From Salipiger marinus (GTDB lineage Bacteria > Pseudomonadota > Alphaproteobacteria > Rhodobacterales > Rhodobacteraceae): DNA of 64,000 nt. The DNA is taken from positions 186,001 through 250,000 of the forward strand of contig NZ_FNEJ01000006.1 in assembly GCF_900100085.1 (NCBI RefSeq), in the 5' to 3' direction. Of this stretch, positions 36,360 to 45,853 are shown in pieces. The translations under genes were made by a program, and so were the position numbers. How positions within the stretch are numbered: the first letter of the stretch is position 1; each line of letters opens with the position of its first letter. The notes under the pieces were generated by a model, which saw only the letters and a program-made list of their open reading frames with translations, was not told where the DNA came from and made no database searches.

Positions 36360-38440
36360 TTCGCGGCCTCCCGCAGCAGGCGCCGCAAGCTGAAGGTGAA
36401 CGGCGCCCCCTGATCGTTCATGAGGACGGTCGGCGGCTCGGCGGGATCAGCAGAGGGGCGGACAAAAACGTAGCTGTCATCGCCCGCAGCCATCAGCTGC
36501 AGCTCCGACATGGTGCGCTGGTCGGGCAACTCGCCGTCGATCCGGGGCAGCTGACCCCCGGATACCGCTTTCAGGCGCGCTTCAAGGCCCTCGGCGGACC
36601 ACCTGAAGGAACGCGGGTTTCCGGGATCCTGCGCATAGCCAAGCCGCGACAGCGCCTGCTCCACCTCCGGCGCCCCGGCGCCCTTCGGCAGGATGACGGG
36701 CACGCCGGCAACCTCCTGAATGCCGCCGCGCGCCTGGGCCGTGCCGTGGCGCCCGGTGCCGCCCAGAACCTCGTGCAGGGCCTGCGTGTAACGGTCGTCA
36801 TCAATATCGGCGGTCGGATCGACCCGCCCCATGCGCCGGGCGTAGAGGGCATCCGCCGCCGCAAGCGTGCGCTCCTGAAGCGCATCCCCGCCCGGAAGGT
36901 CTGCGTAGACCGCATCGAGCACCTGAAACGACACGCCGCGCCGGTCGGCCAGCGGCGGCATGACGACGTTTTCCCGCGCCAGAGCGGCCTGCCCGCGCAG
37001 CATGTCGAGCGCCCGGCCGGGCGGGTTGCCCGCCGACAGGAAATCCCCCGCGTGGACAAGCACCGGATCCCCGCTCAGCCGCTGCAGCTCTGCCGTGCCC
37101 ACGGTTCTGGAGACAACACCGGCCAGACGCATCCGCTCTTCCGGATCGTTTTCTGCGTCCAGGGCAGTTTCCAGTGCGTCGGCTTCGGCTTCGGTCAGGA
37201 TGCGGCTATCGCGTGCAAAGCCTGCGGATACCAGCTCCTCGCCGATCTGAGCGCGCCGGGTCAGCTCGGCGGCGAGCGTCTCGCTGTCCGCCGAAAAGTC
37301 GATCGGGCTGATCTCGGCCACGCCGACGGTGCCGGCATAGGCGATGGGGTCTTCGTCATAGCCCTTTTCGTGCTCCTCAAGCCGTTCCTGAAGAACCTTC
37401 AGCCGTTCGGTCTGGTACGGCTTGGTGACCTTCCGCGCCTCCTCCTCATCGATGAGGGCGGCCAGCTGCGCGGGCGTCAGGGTGGCAAGCGATCCGTTTT
37501 CTTCCCGCAGGGCAATGGCGGCCTTGGCCTCTCCATAATACTCGCTCTGCTGAACCTCTGGATCCTCGAGGAACCGTTCATCCACCGCCTCGCGACCATC
37601 GGCGGCGATGTCCCTGATTTCCCGGATCCGGTCATTGATCGCCTTCTTGCGTTCGAGTGCGGCCTTTTCTGCCGCCGTCGCGGCGGCTCGGGCATCGGCC
37701 TCCAGTTTCCCCTGGGCCTGCACGCGGTAGCGGGCGACGGTGTCCGCTTCCAGCCCAAGGAAGCCGCCCGCATCGGCGGCGGCAATGAAGGCCTCCGGGT
37801 CGTCGGACACCATCCTGATGGCGCGGGCGTTGGATATGTCGCCCTGCAGACCGATCCTGCGGCGCTCCGCCTCGGCGGCATCGATGACACCTGCGGCCAG
37901 CAGACCCTCGATCTGTTCGTTGCCCTGAGACAGGAGCACGTCAACCGTGCCCGCATCCGCGCTGGCGCCGGTCCGGGTCGCTTCATGGGCGTAGCGCAGA
38001 AACGACGCCTCCCGCTCGGCATTGCGCAGGCCGACCGTGCGGCGCCCAAGGTCGAAGGCCACGGCGTTGGTCAGCTGGTCGAAGGCAAGACCGAAAGGCT
38101 CGCGGTTCTTCGGATCGATCAGGGGTCTGCCGGTCTCTGCCGTGGCGGTGTCGTATTGCTCGCGCAGCGCCTGCACGCCCTGCGACCACGCGGCGTCTGC
38201 GGCATCGGGATCCCCGATCTGCTGCACCGACAGGCGAAGATCATTTACGTCGCGGGTCAGATCGACCTGACTGCGCTTCAGCTCGCGGTCCAGCCGTTCC
38301 GCCTCGAGGCCCTTGCCGACCTGCGCCATGACCTGCCCGAAATCGGCCAGAGCTGCGCCGCCCGTCGGCACGGCCTGCTGCGGCGCCCGGGCGGCGCGAC
38401 CGGGGCTGAGCGGCCCGACAGGGACGGTGAGCCGCGTCAT
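36356..38440 (-). CDS. Internal virion protein, 694 residues
   Basis: A long helical protein (MTRLTVPVGPLSPGRA...) with a coiled-coil middle (ARAAATAAEKAALERKKAIN) and no recognised enzyme motif. It overlaps its neighbours by four bases at each end, within the ejection-protein block. Its position between the gp14-like and gp16-like genes matches T7 gp15, but sequence similarity cannot be claimed. Confidence 0.65.
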   Translation of the reverse strand: MTRLTVPVGPLSPGRAARAPQQAVPTGGAALADFGQVMAQVGKGLEAERLDRELKRSQVDLTRDVNDLRLSVQQIGDPDAADAAWSQGVQALREQYDTATAETGRPLIDPKNREPFGLAFDQLTNAVAFDLGRRTVGLRNAEREASFLRYAHEATRTGASADAGTVDVLLSQGNEQIEGLLAAGVIDAAEAERRRIGLQGDISNARAIRMVSDDPEAFIAAADAGGFLGLEADTVARYRVQAQGKLEADARAAATAAEKAALERKKAINDRIREIRDIAADGREAVDERFLEDPEVQQSEYYGEAKAAIALREENGSLATLTPAQLAALIDEEEARKVTKPYQTERLKVLQERLEEHEKGYDEDPIAYAGTVGVAEISPIDFSADSETLAAELTRRAQIGEELVSAGFARDSRILTEAEADALETALDAENDPEERMRLAGVVSRTVGTAELQRLSGDPVLVHAGDFLSAGNPPGRALDMLRGQAALARENVVMPPLADRRGVSFQVLDAVYADLPGGDALQERTLAAADALYARRMGRVDPTADIDDDRYTQALHEVLGGTGRHGTAQARGGIQEVAGVPVILPKGAGAPEVEQALSRLGYAQDPGNPRSFRWSAEGLEARLKAVSGGQLPRIDGELPDQRTMSELQLMAAGDDSYVFVRPSADPAEPPTVLMNDQGAPFTFSLRRLLREAAK

Positions 38441-38973
38441 GCCAGAAGCTCCGGCCAGATGTCAGGCGCTGCCGTCAGGAAATCAGCCGCAGCGGAAAAG
38501 CCGCCCTTGATGACGGCATTCCGGCCCTGGGCGCGCAGCATGCGCTGCTGTCCGGTCAGTTCGACTGCCTCGGCCTGCCCGCCCTGCCGGATCGCGGCAC
38601 TGCCGAAAGCCATTTCCTCGGCTGCCGTCTGGCCAAGGTAGACTGCGGACGGGCTGCCCAGATCGACGCCCCGCGCGGCAAGCTCGGCCCGCTGGCTGCC
38701 GATCTGGCGGCGAAACTGTGCCCGGTAGCGCTGATCCTCGACCGAATTCAGCTGCAGCATCTGCTGCTTCTGTTCGCCAATGGCCTTGGCCTGCGCGGCA
38801 GCAGCGCGGTTGGTCTGCACGCCCTGCCAGATGCTGCCGCCAATCCCGGCGACGGTGCCGGCAAGCTGCAGCACCTGCCCCGTCGTCATTGCGGCCGCCG
38901 CCGCACCAGCGCCCGCTGTGCCAGCGCCCGCTGCCCCGGCAACAACAGGAGCGAAGATTGCGGGAACACACAT
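38437..38973 (-). CDS. Internal virion protein (gp14-like)
   Basis: A 178-residue protein whose first 55 residues are a run of Gly/Ala (FAPVVAGAAGAGTAGAGAAAAAMTTG), followed by coiled-coil GIGGSIWQGVQTNRAAAAQAKAIGEQKQQML. This composition and gene position directly after the tail tubular protein B gene match T7 gp14-type pore proteins inserted into the outer membrane. Confidence 0.7.
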   Translation of the reverse strand: MCVPAIFAPVVAGAAGAGTAGAGAAAAAMTTGQVLQLAGTVAGIGGSIWQGVQTNRAAAAQAKAIGEQKQQMLQLNSVEDQRYRAQFRRQIGSQRAELAARGVDLGSPSAVYLGQTAAEEMAFGSAAIRQGGQAEAVELTGQQRMLRAQGRNAVIKGGFSAAADFLTAAPDIWPELLA

Positions 38974-41435
38974 CAGGCGCCAACCTCTTCGATATTGGGC
39001 ACAAGGCCGGTGATCGTCAGAGGGGCGAGCCCGTCCGGCAGGAATTCGATCGACACCTCGTCCGCCTCGCCGCTGTCACAGCCAAGCCCGACGATGCCGC
39101 TGGCGTCGCGCGCGACTGTCTCCAGAATGCGGTAGGGCAGCAGTTCGCTGGGGGCTGCCGCGTGTTCCTCCCCGGCGTCGTTCCGTTCGATCGTGCGGAC
39201 GAAGCCCGCCGCCGTGCGATGGACGATAGCCGCAGACCCCCGCTTCAACCGCCGCTTTCGCCCGCGGCTGTCACCATCCCGGGCGCCGGCGCGCAGGGGC
39301 AAGGTGCGCACGCGGTGGCTGGTATCGACCAGACCGATGACCGCGTGGGACACAGGATCCGGAAGGGTCAGACTGCCATCCTGTGAGACGGTCAGATCGT
39401 CATAAGCGCCGCGGTCGGTCCATGCGGACACGGTCTGACCAGCCAGATGCGGCAGGCTGAATTCTGAGGTCGGCACAGCAGGATCAAAAACTGCCCCGCA
39501 AAAGGCATGGTTGAAGGTTTCGACCCCGCCCGCGCCGGACAGGGGAAGCACGTTCAGCGCCTGCTCCTCGATGCAGCGGACCGTCTGGCCGCCGATCTCG
39601 CGGCGCACGATCATGGTCAGGAGGTCATAGGCGGCATCGACGCTGGGGGTCACATCGATGTGCTCGACAAAGCCACCGGCCACAGGAACGGGCGCCCAGC
39701 CCAGCACATCCTGTTCCGGGTCATAGATGACGCAGGCCAGCGTTCCGTCGCCGCAACGCAGCCACCCGCGCTGAAACGGCGACGGCTGCCACACGATCTG
39801 TTCGAAGCGGGCGCCGCCCAGATGCTGCGACGGCAGGGAAAGCTCGACGGGTCGCATGGCGTCTTCGGAGAAGTTGTAGCGGATCTCCATCACCCGGGCG
39901 CGGTCCTTGGTGACGTAGACCGGCCAGCCATAGGGCAGCGCGGGCTGCACCCGGGCGGCGCCGTCCGTCGCCACCACTTCGGGGCGGAAGGTGGTCAGGG
40001 TGATCGGTTCATCACGCGATCCCGCCGCCCCAAGCCGCACGCCGCCAAGCGAACCGATATAGACGCCGCGACGGCCCGACACGAGCCAGTTGATTTCGTT
40101 CTTGGACGAGACGCCGCCGATGTCATAGCTGAACGATCCGTCCTCCTGATCGCTCGGCAGGAAATCCCGATAGGCGCCGATGGTGGAAAAGGTGATGGTG
40201 CGCGGCTCTGTCGGGGTGCGCGCCGCAACCAGCCGCTGCTGGTGAAGGGTGATGTGACGCGGGAAACCGTAAATCTCGTTCCATGCGCCTTCGGACCAGC
40301 GATAGGTCGGGTCATCGACGCAGGGCTGCGGAACAGCCGTCACAACATCCGCAATGGCGGTGTTGGTATCGACAACCTCGGTGATGCGGACAATCCCCGC
40401 TTCGGTTGAATGGTGTTTGTAGAGCGTGGCTTTTGACAGGTCGGTGCGCACCGTGCCCGAACTGTGGACCGGGGGATTGATCCCGGTGTTATCGCCCGCC
40501 GTGATCTCGTAAACATTCTGGTCGTAGCGGACCAGCTGGCCCACCTGGCAATCGGCATTGCCAACCCAGATCGGCACGTTGCGCCAATCTGTCGGCTCCA
40601 GCAGGATCAGCACGCCGACATGCTCCGGGGTGAAGATGTCCCCCGATGCAGCCAGCGTCACGCCGACGGCACCCGGGCCGATCATGGTATCGTACAGGAA
40701 GGTCCACCAGACGGCGGGGCTGCCAAAGCCAGCGCCAGTCAGTGCGGTGCCGCTGGTATGTCGGGGCGCCGTGGATCCACACGATCCGTCTACGGCCTCT
40801 TCAAGCGGCGATCCGACACCGGCGAATTCATAGACCCGGCTGCCCGTCTTGCGGACGTCGCCGATTTCCAGATCCTCGTCCGCCTGCCAGTAGGTTTCCG
40901 CACCGGTGCCGTCGGGGCCGATCAGCTGGATCGTCTTCGCTTCATCAAGGTTCTGGACCCGGAACGGCCCGGCCTCCAGCTTGGCCGGGGCAAGCGTCCA
41001 GTTGTCCAGGGCGAAGCGGCTGAGCTGCTGCAGCGGGTGCCGCCCGTCCGCGAGATACATCACGTCGGCGTCCTGCATGTGGTTCAGGTTGGGCAGGTCC
41101 GCCGCGGTGAATGGCGTGTCCAGTTCATAGGGCACACCGCCCTGCATGACCAAGGCGCCGTAGCGCCAGACCCGCATCTTGCCTGCGGTAAATTCCAGCG
41201 CCAGCGCGTCGTCATCCGCAAAGATGAAAGGCACGCGGATGGCATAAGCGTTGCCCCGCGTCGTGCCGCGAAAGATGGTGCCGGGCGCGCGGGTGAACCC
41301 GCCCTGCCGCAGCGGCAGGAAGCCGCGACAGATCGCAAGGCCGGTCTGGTGCCGCTGGAAATCCTCCCGCGCGTGCAGCAGCGGATCAATCTCCCCGGCA
41401 GAGAACGCGACCTGAGGCGGGCGGGAGGCGGTCAT
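38973..41435 (-). CDS. Tail tubular protein B (gp12-like)
   Basis: An 820-residue beta-rich protein. The N-terminus ASRPPQVAFSAGEIDPLLHAREDFQRHQTGLAICRGFLPLRQGGF has the pattern seen in T7-like nozzle proteins (AG...L..R.D...Y..G.....N......G). It builds the end of the short tail and gates DNA exit. It overlaps the tail tubular A gene (ATGA). Confidence 0.8.
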   Translation of the reverse strand: MTASRPPQVAFSAGEIDPLLHAREDFQRHQTGLAICRGFLPLRQGGFTRAPGTIFRGTTRGNAYAIRVPFIFADDDALALEFTAGKMRVWRYGALVMQGGVPYELDTPFTAADLPNLNHMQDADVMYLADGRHPLQQLSRFALDNWTLAPAKLEAGPFRVQNLDEAKTIQLIGPDGTGAETYWQADEDLEIGDVRKTGSRVYEFAGVGSPLEEAVDGSCGSTAPRHTSGTALTGAGFGSPAVWWTFLYDTMIGPGAVGVTLAASGDIFTPEHVGVLILLEPTDWRNVPIWVGNADCQVGQLVRYDQNVYEITAGDNTGINPPVHSSGTVRTDLSKATLYKHHSTEAGIVRITEVVDTNTAIADVVTAVPQPCVDDPTYRWSEGAWNEIYGFPRHITLHQQRLVAARTPTEPRTITFSTIGAYRDFLPSDQEDGSFSYDIGGVSSKNEINWLVSGRRGVYIGSLGGVRLGAAGSRDEPITLTTFRPEVVATDGAARVQPALPYGWPVYVTKDRARVMEIRYNFSEDAMRPVELSLPSQHLGGARFEQIVWQPSPFQRGWLRCGDGTLACVIYDPEQDVLGWAPVPVAGGFVEHIDVTPSVDAAYDLLTMIVRREIGGQTVRCIEEQALNVLPLSGAGGVETFNHAFCGAVFDPAVPTSEFSLPHLAGQTVSAWTDRGAYDDLTVSQDGSLTLPDPVSHAVIGLVDTSHRVRTLPLRAGARDGDSRGRKRRLKRGSAAIVHRTAAGFVRTIERNDAGEEHAAAPSELLPYRILETVARDASGIVGLGCDSGEADEVSIEFLPDGLAPLTITGLVPNIEEVGA

Positions 41436-42031
41436 CGCATGACCCCCGCCGCCCAGTCGTCACTGGTCTGCTGCGGCAGCCCGTCCAGCCGGGTGCCAGA
41501 CGCGGTGCCCTGATCGGACGTGATGGCGCGCTGGAATGCCGCGCTCAGATCATCCTTCAGCTCGACCCGCTTCGTGCGCGAGGTGACCAGCTTTGGCGAC
41601 AGCAGCACGGCCAGCTGGCAGGCGACGGTCAGCTTGAAGTCCGACGGCAGCTGCGCCTCGTTGGTGAGGTGGAACGTGCCCCGGATCAGGATCTGCCTTT
41701 CGCTGGCGCGCAGCGTCATGCCATCGACCCGATACCGGATCCCGCTGCCATAGACCTTCCGCAGCTTCAGCATGTCATCCGGCAGCAGGAACGCATGCGG
41801 CAGATCCGGATCCGTCGCATCGTTGGGGCCCGGCAGCGACAGAGGCGGGCGGATCATCCGGCGCGCGAAAGACCAGTCATAGGCTTCCAGCATCATCCGC
41901 AGAGCCTCGGGATACTGCTCTGCCGCCGCCTGCGCCTCTTCGGTATTCTCCCCGAAGGACTGCAGCGGACGCATTTCCATCAGGCGGAACGCCTGTCTTG
42001 CGATGGTGCTGGCGGCGATGGCGACGGTCAT
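41432..42031 (-). CDS. Tail tubular protein A (gp11-like)
   Basis: A 199-residue adaptor protein (MTVAIAASTIARQAFRLMEM...). ALRMMLEAYDWSFARRMIRPPLSLPG matches gp11-type adaptors, with the AY.WSFA core. It connects the portal ring to the nozzle. Coupled to the gp12-like gene. Confidence 0.8.
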   Translation of the reverse strand: MTVAIAASTIARQAFRLMEMRPLQSFGENTEEAQAAAEQYPEALRMMLEAYDWSFARRMIRPPLSLPGPNDATDPDLPHAFLLPDDMLKLRKVYGSGIRYRVDGMTLRASERQILIRGTFHLTNEAQLPSDFKLTVACQLAVLLSPKLVTSRTKRVELKDDLSAAFQRAITSDQGTASGTRLDGLPQQTSDDWAAGVMR

Positions 42032-42078
42032 GGAACCCCCATGGATGGGCCGGGCACCATGGCCCGACCGCGGGCGCG

Positions 42079-42537
42079 TCAGGGCATGATGTAGGCGATG
42101 CGGAAGGTCATGGACCCGGCGCCCGTGGCATTGGCCTCAGCATGCGCCCAGATCTCGAGCTGGCCGCCCGGGTTCTCTGCCAGCCCCAGCACCTCCCACC
42201 AGCGCTTGCCGTGGTTGGCATCGGCCACCGCGAACGGGGTGACCACGTTTTCGGTGGCTTTGGTCTGGTCAACCAGCGCGTCGGTGTCGGTTTCGGTGCC
42301 GATGACCACCTGCGCAAAGCCCCAGCTGGCCACGCCAAAGAACGTGTCCTCATGCACCAGCGCGTTCGAGGGCACATTCGCGAGATGGTATTTCGATCCG
42401 CTGCTGTCGGTGCCGACGTTGGCAACGCTGCCGGTGGACAGGACGAGGCGCCCGCGCGCCACCTCGGGATCGGGCGGCGTCGCGGTGATGTCGAAATGGT
42501 CATAGACCAGATTGGAATTGCCGGTGACAACGGCCAT
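42079..42537 (-). CDS. Capsid decoration or head-stabilising protein
   Basis: A 152-residue beta-rich protein (MAVVTGNSNLVYDHFDIT...) with AGGAG before the ATG. It lies directly after the capsid gene, a usual place for decoration or head-fibre proteins. I do not recognise the family; the role is inferred from position. Confidence 0.6.
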   Translation of the reverse strand: MAVVTGNSNLVYDHFDITATPPDPEVARGRLVLSTGSVANVGTDSSGSKYHLANVPSNALVHEDTFFGVASWGFAQVVIGTETDTDALVDQTKATENVVTPFAVADANHGKRWWEVLGLAENPGGQLEIWAHAEANATGAGSMTFRIAYIMP

Positions 42538-42597
42538 GGGGGTTACTCCTGGAAAGGGGAAGGATCAGGCCGGATGCGATGCGCCCGGCCCGGTCGG

Positions 42598-43542
42598 TCA
42601 GCCTTCGACGCAGCGGATGATGCGGACGCCCTTGTCCTCGACACGCCCGGAATTCACGTAGGCGTCGACATAGACGTAGGGCAGGTTTTTGGCGGAACCG
42701 TCGTTCCAGATCCGGCCATCGACGTCCTGCCAGAAGGCGGCAACGACATTTTCCTTCGTCCAGATCGGGACCAGGCGATGGCCGCTGCTGTCATAGGGCA
42801 CCCGGTTGGAGAACAGCCAGTTGATCCCCAGCAGCGTGCCCGGCTTGCCGTTGCGGATGTTCTCCACCTCGAACGGGTTGAGGCTGGTCTTGGTGGCAAG
42901 CGCCAGATTGATCAGGTCGGTTTTCTGCTTCGGGCTGATCAGGCCATAGATTTCCTGATCGCTCTCCAGCCCGAAATCCTCGAGCTCCATGCCCTCGGTC
43001 GCCGCGCGCAGCTTTTCGGCGGTCAGACCGATGCTCTCGCCGCCCAAATCGTGGGCGATGTAGTTTCCGGCGGGCAGGGTCACCAGCGCATTGGGGGTCT
43101 TGCCCTCATAGACGCCACCCATGATACCGCCGCCCGCAACGCGGAACTTGCCGGTGCTCTGCACCTTTTGCACCCCAAGGATCGTGTCGAACACGCCGCG
43201 TTCCACGCCCTTGACGTGGTTCTGCAGGAAGGTCGATGTGGGATCCATCGCCTTGTCGAACTGTTCTTCCTTGGTGATGTATTGCCCGGTTTCGATCACT
43301 TCCGGACGGACCAGCCAGCGGCGGGAATGCTTCGGCGGGTTCTCGGGGTTCCGGCGGCTGTAATCCTCGCCCTTGATGTAATCGACCGCCCCGACGAGAT
43401 CCGCGATGTCCTGCGCTTCGCCCTTGCCGTCAGCGACAGTGACAGCGGCGCGCAGCGGGTTCTGCATCTGCTGATGCACCATCTTCACGTTGTTGGTGAA
43501 GGTCAGCTTGTGATGGTCCTCGACCACCTGACGATAGGACAT
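42598..43542 (-). CDS. Major capsid protein
   Basis: A 314-residue protein. RHSRRWLVRPEVIETGQYITKEEQFDKAMDPTS-like sequence and the C-terminal SGHRLVPIWTKENVVAAFWQDVDG are characteristic of podovirus coat proteins of the T7-unrelated sequence group with HK97 fold. GAGAGGGGC precedes the ATG. It lies downstream of connector and scaffold genes, as expected. The exact family name is uncertain. Confidence 0.82.
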   Translation of the reverse strand: MSYRQVVEDHHKLTFTNNVKMVHQQMQNPLRAAVTVADGKGEAQDIADLVGAVDYIKGEDYSRRNPENPPKHSRRWLVRPEVIETGQYITKEEQFDKAMDPTSTFLQNHVKGVERGVFDTILGVQKVQSTGKFRVAGGGIMGGVYEGKTPNALVTLPAGNYIAHDLGGESIGLTAEKLRAATEGMELEDFGLESDQEIYGLISPKQKTDLINLALATKTSLNPFEVENIRNGKPGTLLGINWLFSNRVPYDSSGHRLVPIWTKENVVAAFWQDVDGRIWNDGSAKNLPYVYVDAYVNSGRVEDKGVRIIRCVEG

Positions 43543-43783
43543 GGGTGCCCCTCTCTCGAAAAATCAACAATATGGTGAGATTTCGGAGGGGTTGCCCGAT
43601 GACACCGGACCCGACCTGAGCCGTAACGTGGCCTGCCCGCCGGAATTGCCCGGATCAGACGGACCCGCAAAGGGGTTGCCCGTCGTGAAAACTTCATCCC
43701 GAATTTTGCGCGAAAGTCAAGACAGAACGCCACATATGGCCATCGGATGACCGGGCCCTACTGCATGCAGAGCCCGGAACAGA

Positions 43784-44011
43784 TCAGGGACTCCGATCAA
43801 CAGCGCCTGAGCGCGCGATCTGGTTTGCCGCGACACCCGCGCGGGATCGGCAGCGATCTTGCGCAGTGACCAGCGCCAGCAGCACCTGCTCTTGATCAGG
43901 CTCCAAGTCTAGGCTGGACAAGACGTTTGCCAGCGCAACCGACAGCCCCTCCTGTTCGTGAAGTGCTTCCAGAATTTCTTCCGCTCGGTCGAAGGTTTGC
44001 TGATTGATCAC
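43784..44011 (-). CDS. Small hypothetical protein between capsid and scaffold genes
   Basis: A 75-residue protein: an acidic helical first 50 residues (TFDRAEEILEALHEQEGLSV) and a basic tail. It is not overlapped with neighbours, with about 240 bases of non-coding DNA on each side, unlike the tightly packed late genes. It may be a moron with its own control. Function unknown. Confidence 0.5.
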   Translation of the reverse strand: MINQQTFDRAEEILEALHEQEGLSVALANVLSSLDLEPDQEQVLLALVTAQDRCRSRAGVAANQIARSGAVDRSP

Positions 44012-44234
44012 GCCGACACCTCATATGTCTGCGGTGCCGGCGGGGCAGAATATCCGGAGCTGAGCTGGTAGCGGCACACAAAATTCATTCTCGAACCTCT
44101 TTCCATATTGCGAGAATGAGAAATCCCAGCACCTGAAAAAGGCCGAAGCCCGACAGATAATGTGGACATTCGCTGGCAATTGCCGGTGTCAAATGGTTTG
44201 ATTGCAGGCGAAGTAGTTTCCGTCGGGTACTGTC

Positions 44235-44489
44235 ATGATAGACTGGGCACGGGTCTGGATTTTTTCAGGGGTCACGGTGCTCCTCGGTACAGTGAAGATC
44301 CTGAGCGACGGCGTGGCTAGATACTGGCAGCCATGGGTCGTGCTCGCTACATACGCCCTCGCTTTCGCGATAATGGGACTATTCTTGAGTTTTCCCAACG
44401 ACAGCAAGGCACAGCGCAATCTGGCGATATTGTCGCTTGCTCTTTTAATCCTCGCGGCAATTTTGCCCACCATCTTCGAACTCTGGTGA
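44235..44489 (+). CDS. Three-helix membrane protein, moron on the opposite strand
   Basis: An 84-residue protein with three hydrophobic segments: VWIFSGVTVLLGTVKIL, WVVLATYALAFAIMGLFLSF and NLAILSLALLILAAILPTIF. It is the only rightward gene inside the leftward late operon and is AT-richer than its surroundings. This layout is typical of a lysogenic conversion gene such as a superinfection-exclusion protein. No family was recognised. Confidence 0.65.
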   Translation: MIDWARVWIFSGVTVLLGTVKILSDGVARYWQPWVVLATYALAFAIMGLFLSFPNDSKAQRNLAILSLALLILAAILPTIFELW

Positions 44490-44516
44490 CCCCGCCGCAG
44501 TCGCCACGACGGGGTC
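44488..44516. terminator. Hairpin between the convergent moron and scaffold genes
   Basis: GACCCCG (44488-44494) and CGGGGTC (44510-44516) pair perfectly around a 15-base loop. It overlaps the end of the moron gene and ends eight bases before the scaffold stop. A bidirectional terminator is plausible, though there is no strong T-tract. Confidence 0.4.
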
Positions 44517-44523
44517 TGTCTGA

Positions 44524-45537
44524 TCACTTCCCGGCGTCCGCGAGGATCTTTTCAAGGTGCATCCGGCGCTCATGCAGGGCCTTGTAGGCTGCGCCAGCGC
44601 CCGGGGCACCGGCGCGTTTTGCGGCCATCGCCTTGCCATAGTCGCTGTCGGGTTTCAGCATCGCGTCCAGTTCGGCCCAGGCCTCGGCCGGCGTCGTGCC
44701 CAGCCCACCGCCGGCCCCCTCGAGGCGGGGCAGATTGTCCTCGCCCATCATCTGACCGACAGCCGCGAAGAGGCGCAGCGTGTTGGCGTCGCCCGACGAA
44801 CCTTTCAGAACCTGCGCGATATTCATGAGCGCGTTGCTGTCGAGCCCTGCGGCTTCGGCCAGCGCGCTGGCGGCCTGCTGGGCCAGTGCCACCCGGGCGT
44901 CATACTGATCGCCCCAGTCCTTTTTCAGCTCCGTGCGCAGCTGGTCCGCAGACTGCTGCAGATCGCGCTCGGCCCCCTGCAGCATGTCGGCGACGTTCTC
45001 GGCATAGAGGTTGACCATGCCCTGCAGCTGCGGCCCGTTCAGCCCCAGCTGATGGCCAAGAGCGCGCGCCTTGCCTTCCAGCTCTGCATCCCATGCCTGA
45101 TCCTTGGGCCAGCCCTCGGGCTTTGCGAGCTCGTATTTCTCGGCGCTTTCCGGAATCCCGAAGACCTCGCCATTCTTGCGCAGCCACTCGCTCATGTCCT
45201 CGTCCTTCTTCGGACGGGTCAGCAGCTGGTCGGGCGAGGCGCCAAGGCGGCTTTCCGCATGACGGTAATTTTCGGTGATCTTGGCCAGCGCGTCCAGCGG
45301 ATCGTCCAGCGTCAGGCCCTTCGCGGTCAGCAGCTGGCGGTGGGTGTCGCTGAACTTATCGCCCTCCCACCAGTTACCAGCCCCGGCGCCACCTGCGGGG
45401 GCCGTGTCATCGCCGCCCCCCGGGATCGTGTCCGCGCCAGCACCCGGTGCCGTGTCCGCGCCGCCCCCGGCACCGGCACCGGCATCAGCCACCTGAAACA
45501 CGCGGCGCGCACGAAAACGCTTCAAAAAATCAGTCAT
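44524..45537 (-). CDS. Capsid assembly scaffold protein
   Basis: A 337-residue protein. Start MTDFLKRFRARRVFQVADAG at 45537 follows GAGGAG; an ATG five codons earlier is less well placed. A Gly/Ala/Asp-rich disordered region (residues 15-55) leads into acidic helical segments (LLQSADQLRTELKKDWGDQYDARVALAQQ-like). Such sequence and its place between connector and capsid genes match T7 gp9-type scaffolds. It is needed to assemble the procapsid and is absent from the final virion. Confidence 0.75.
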   Translation of the reverse strand: MTDFLKRFRARRVFQVADAGAGAGGGADTAPGAGADTIPGGGDDTAPAGGAGAGNWWEGDKFSDTHRQLLTAKGLTLDDPLDALAKITENYRHAESRLGASPDQLLTRPKKDEDMSEWLRKNGEVFGIPESAEKYELAKPEGWPKDQAWDAELEGKARALGHQLGLNGPQLQGMVNLYAENVADMLQGAERDLQQSADQLRTELKKDWGDQYDARVALAQQAASALAEAAGLDSNALMNIAQVLKGSSGDANTLRLFAAVGQMMGEDNLPRLEGAGGGLGTTPAEAWAELDAMLKPDSDYGKAMAAKRAGAPGAGAAYKALHERRMHLEKILADAGK

Positions 45538-45853
45538 AGTCCTGCTCCTCAAGAAGTTCGTTTAGTTGGGTTGGGGTCAGGCCAGCAGCCGCAAGCAGCT
45601 GCAGGGCCAGATCGCGCCGGCCCGCCTCATAGGCCAGCCGGTGCGGGTCGATCGGCGCGGCGCGGGGGATACCGCCGCTCATGCGCACGGGCTCACCGGC
45701 CAACAGCCCGCTCTGCCGGATCAGATCGGGCACCAGCCCCGGCACCTTGCGTGCCGCCTCGCGCCAGATCGAGGCATGCGCCGCCGCCGTCGCCCGCGCC
45801 TGCGGGGTGACCCCGAAACGGGACAGCAGCATGGACAGACGGTCAAGGATCAT
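45530..45853 (-). CDS. Hypothetical protein between connector and scaffold
   Basis: A 107-residue helical protein (MILDRLSMLLSRFGVTPQ...) overlapping the connector stop (ATGA) and the scaffold start. The segment PIDPHRLAYEAGRRDLALQLLAAAGLTPTQLNELL is repeated across phage T7-like gene neighbourhoods in pattern, but I cannot name the family. Tight coupling says it is expressed with head genes. Confidence 0.65.
   Translation of the reverse strand: MILDRLSMLLSRFGVTPQARATAAAHASIWREAARKVPGLVPDLIRQSGLLAGEPVRMSGGIPRAAPIDPHRLAYEAGRRDLALQLLAAAGLTPTQLNELLEEQDYD

Noticed and set aside
36746-38641. A 631-residue plus-strand frame opposite internal virion protein genes
   Set aside because: Shadow of the leftward late genes; crosses gene boundaries without a ribosome site.
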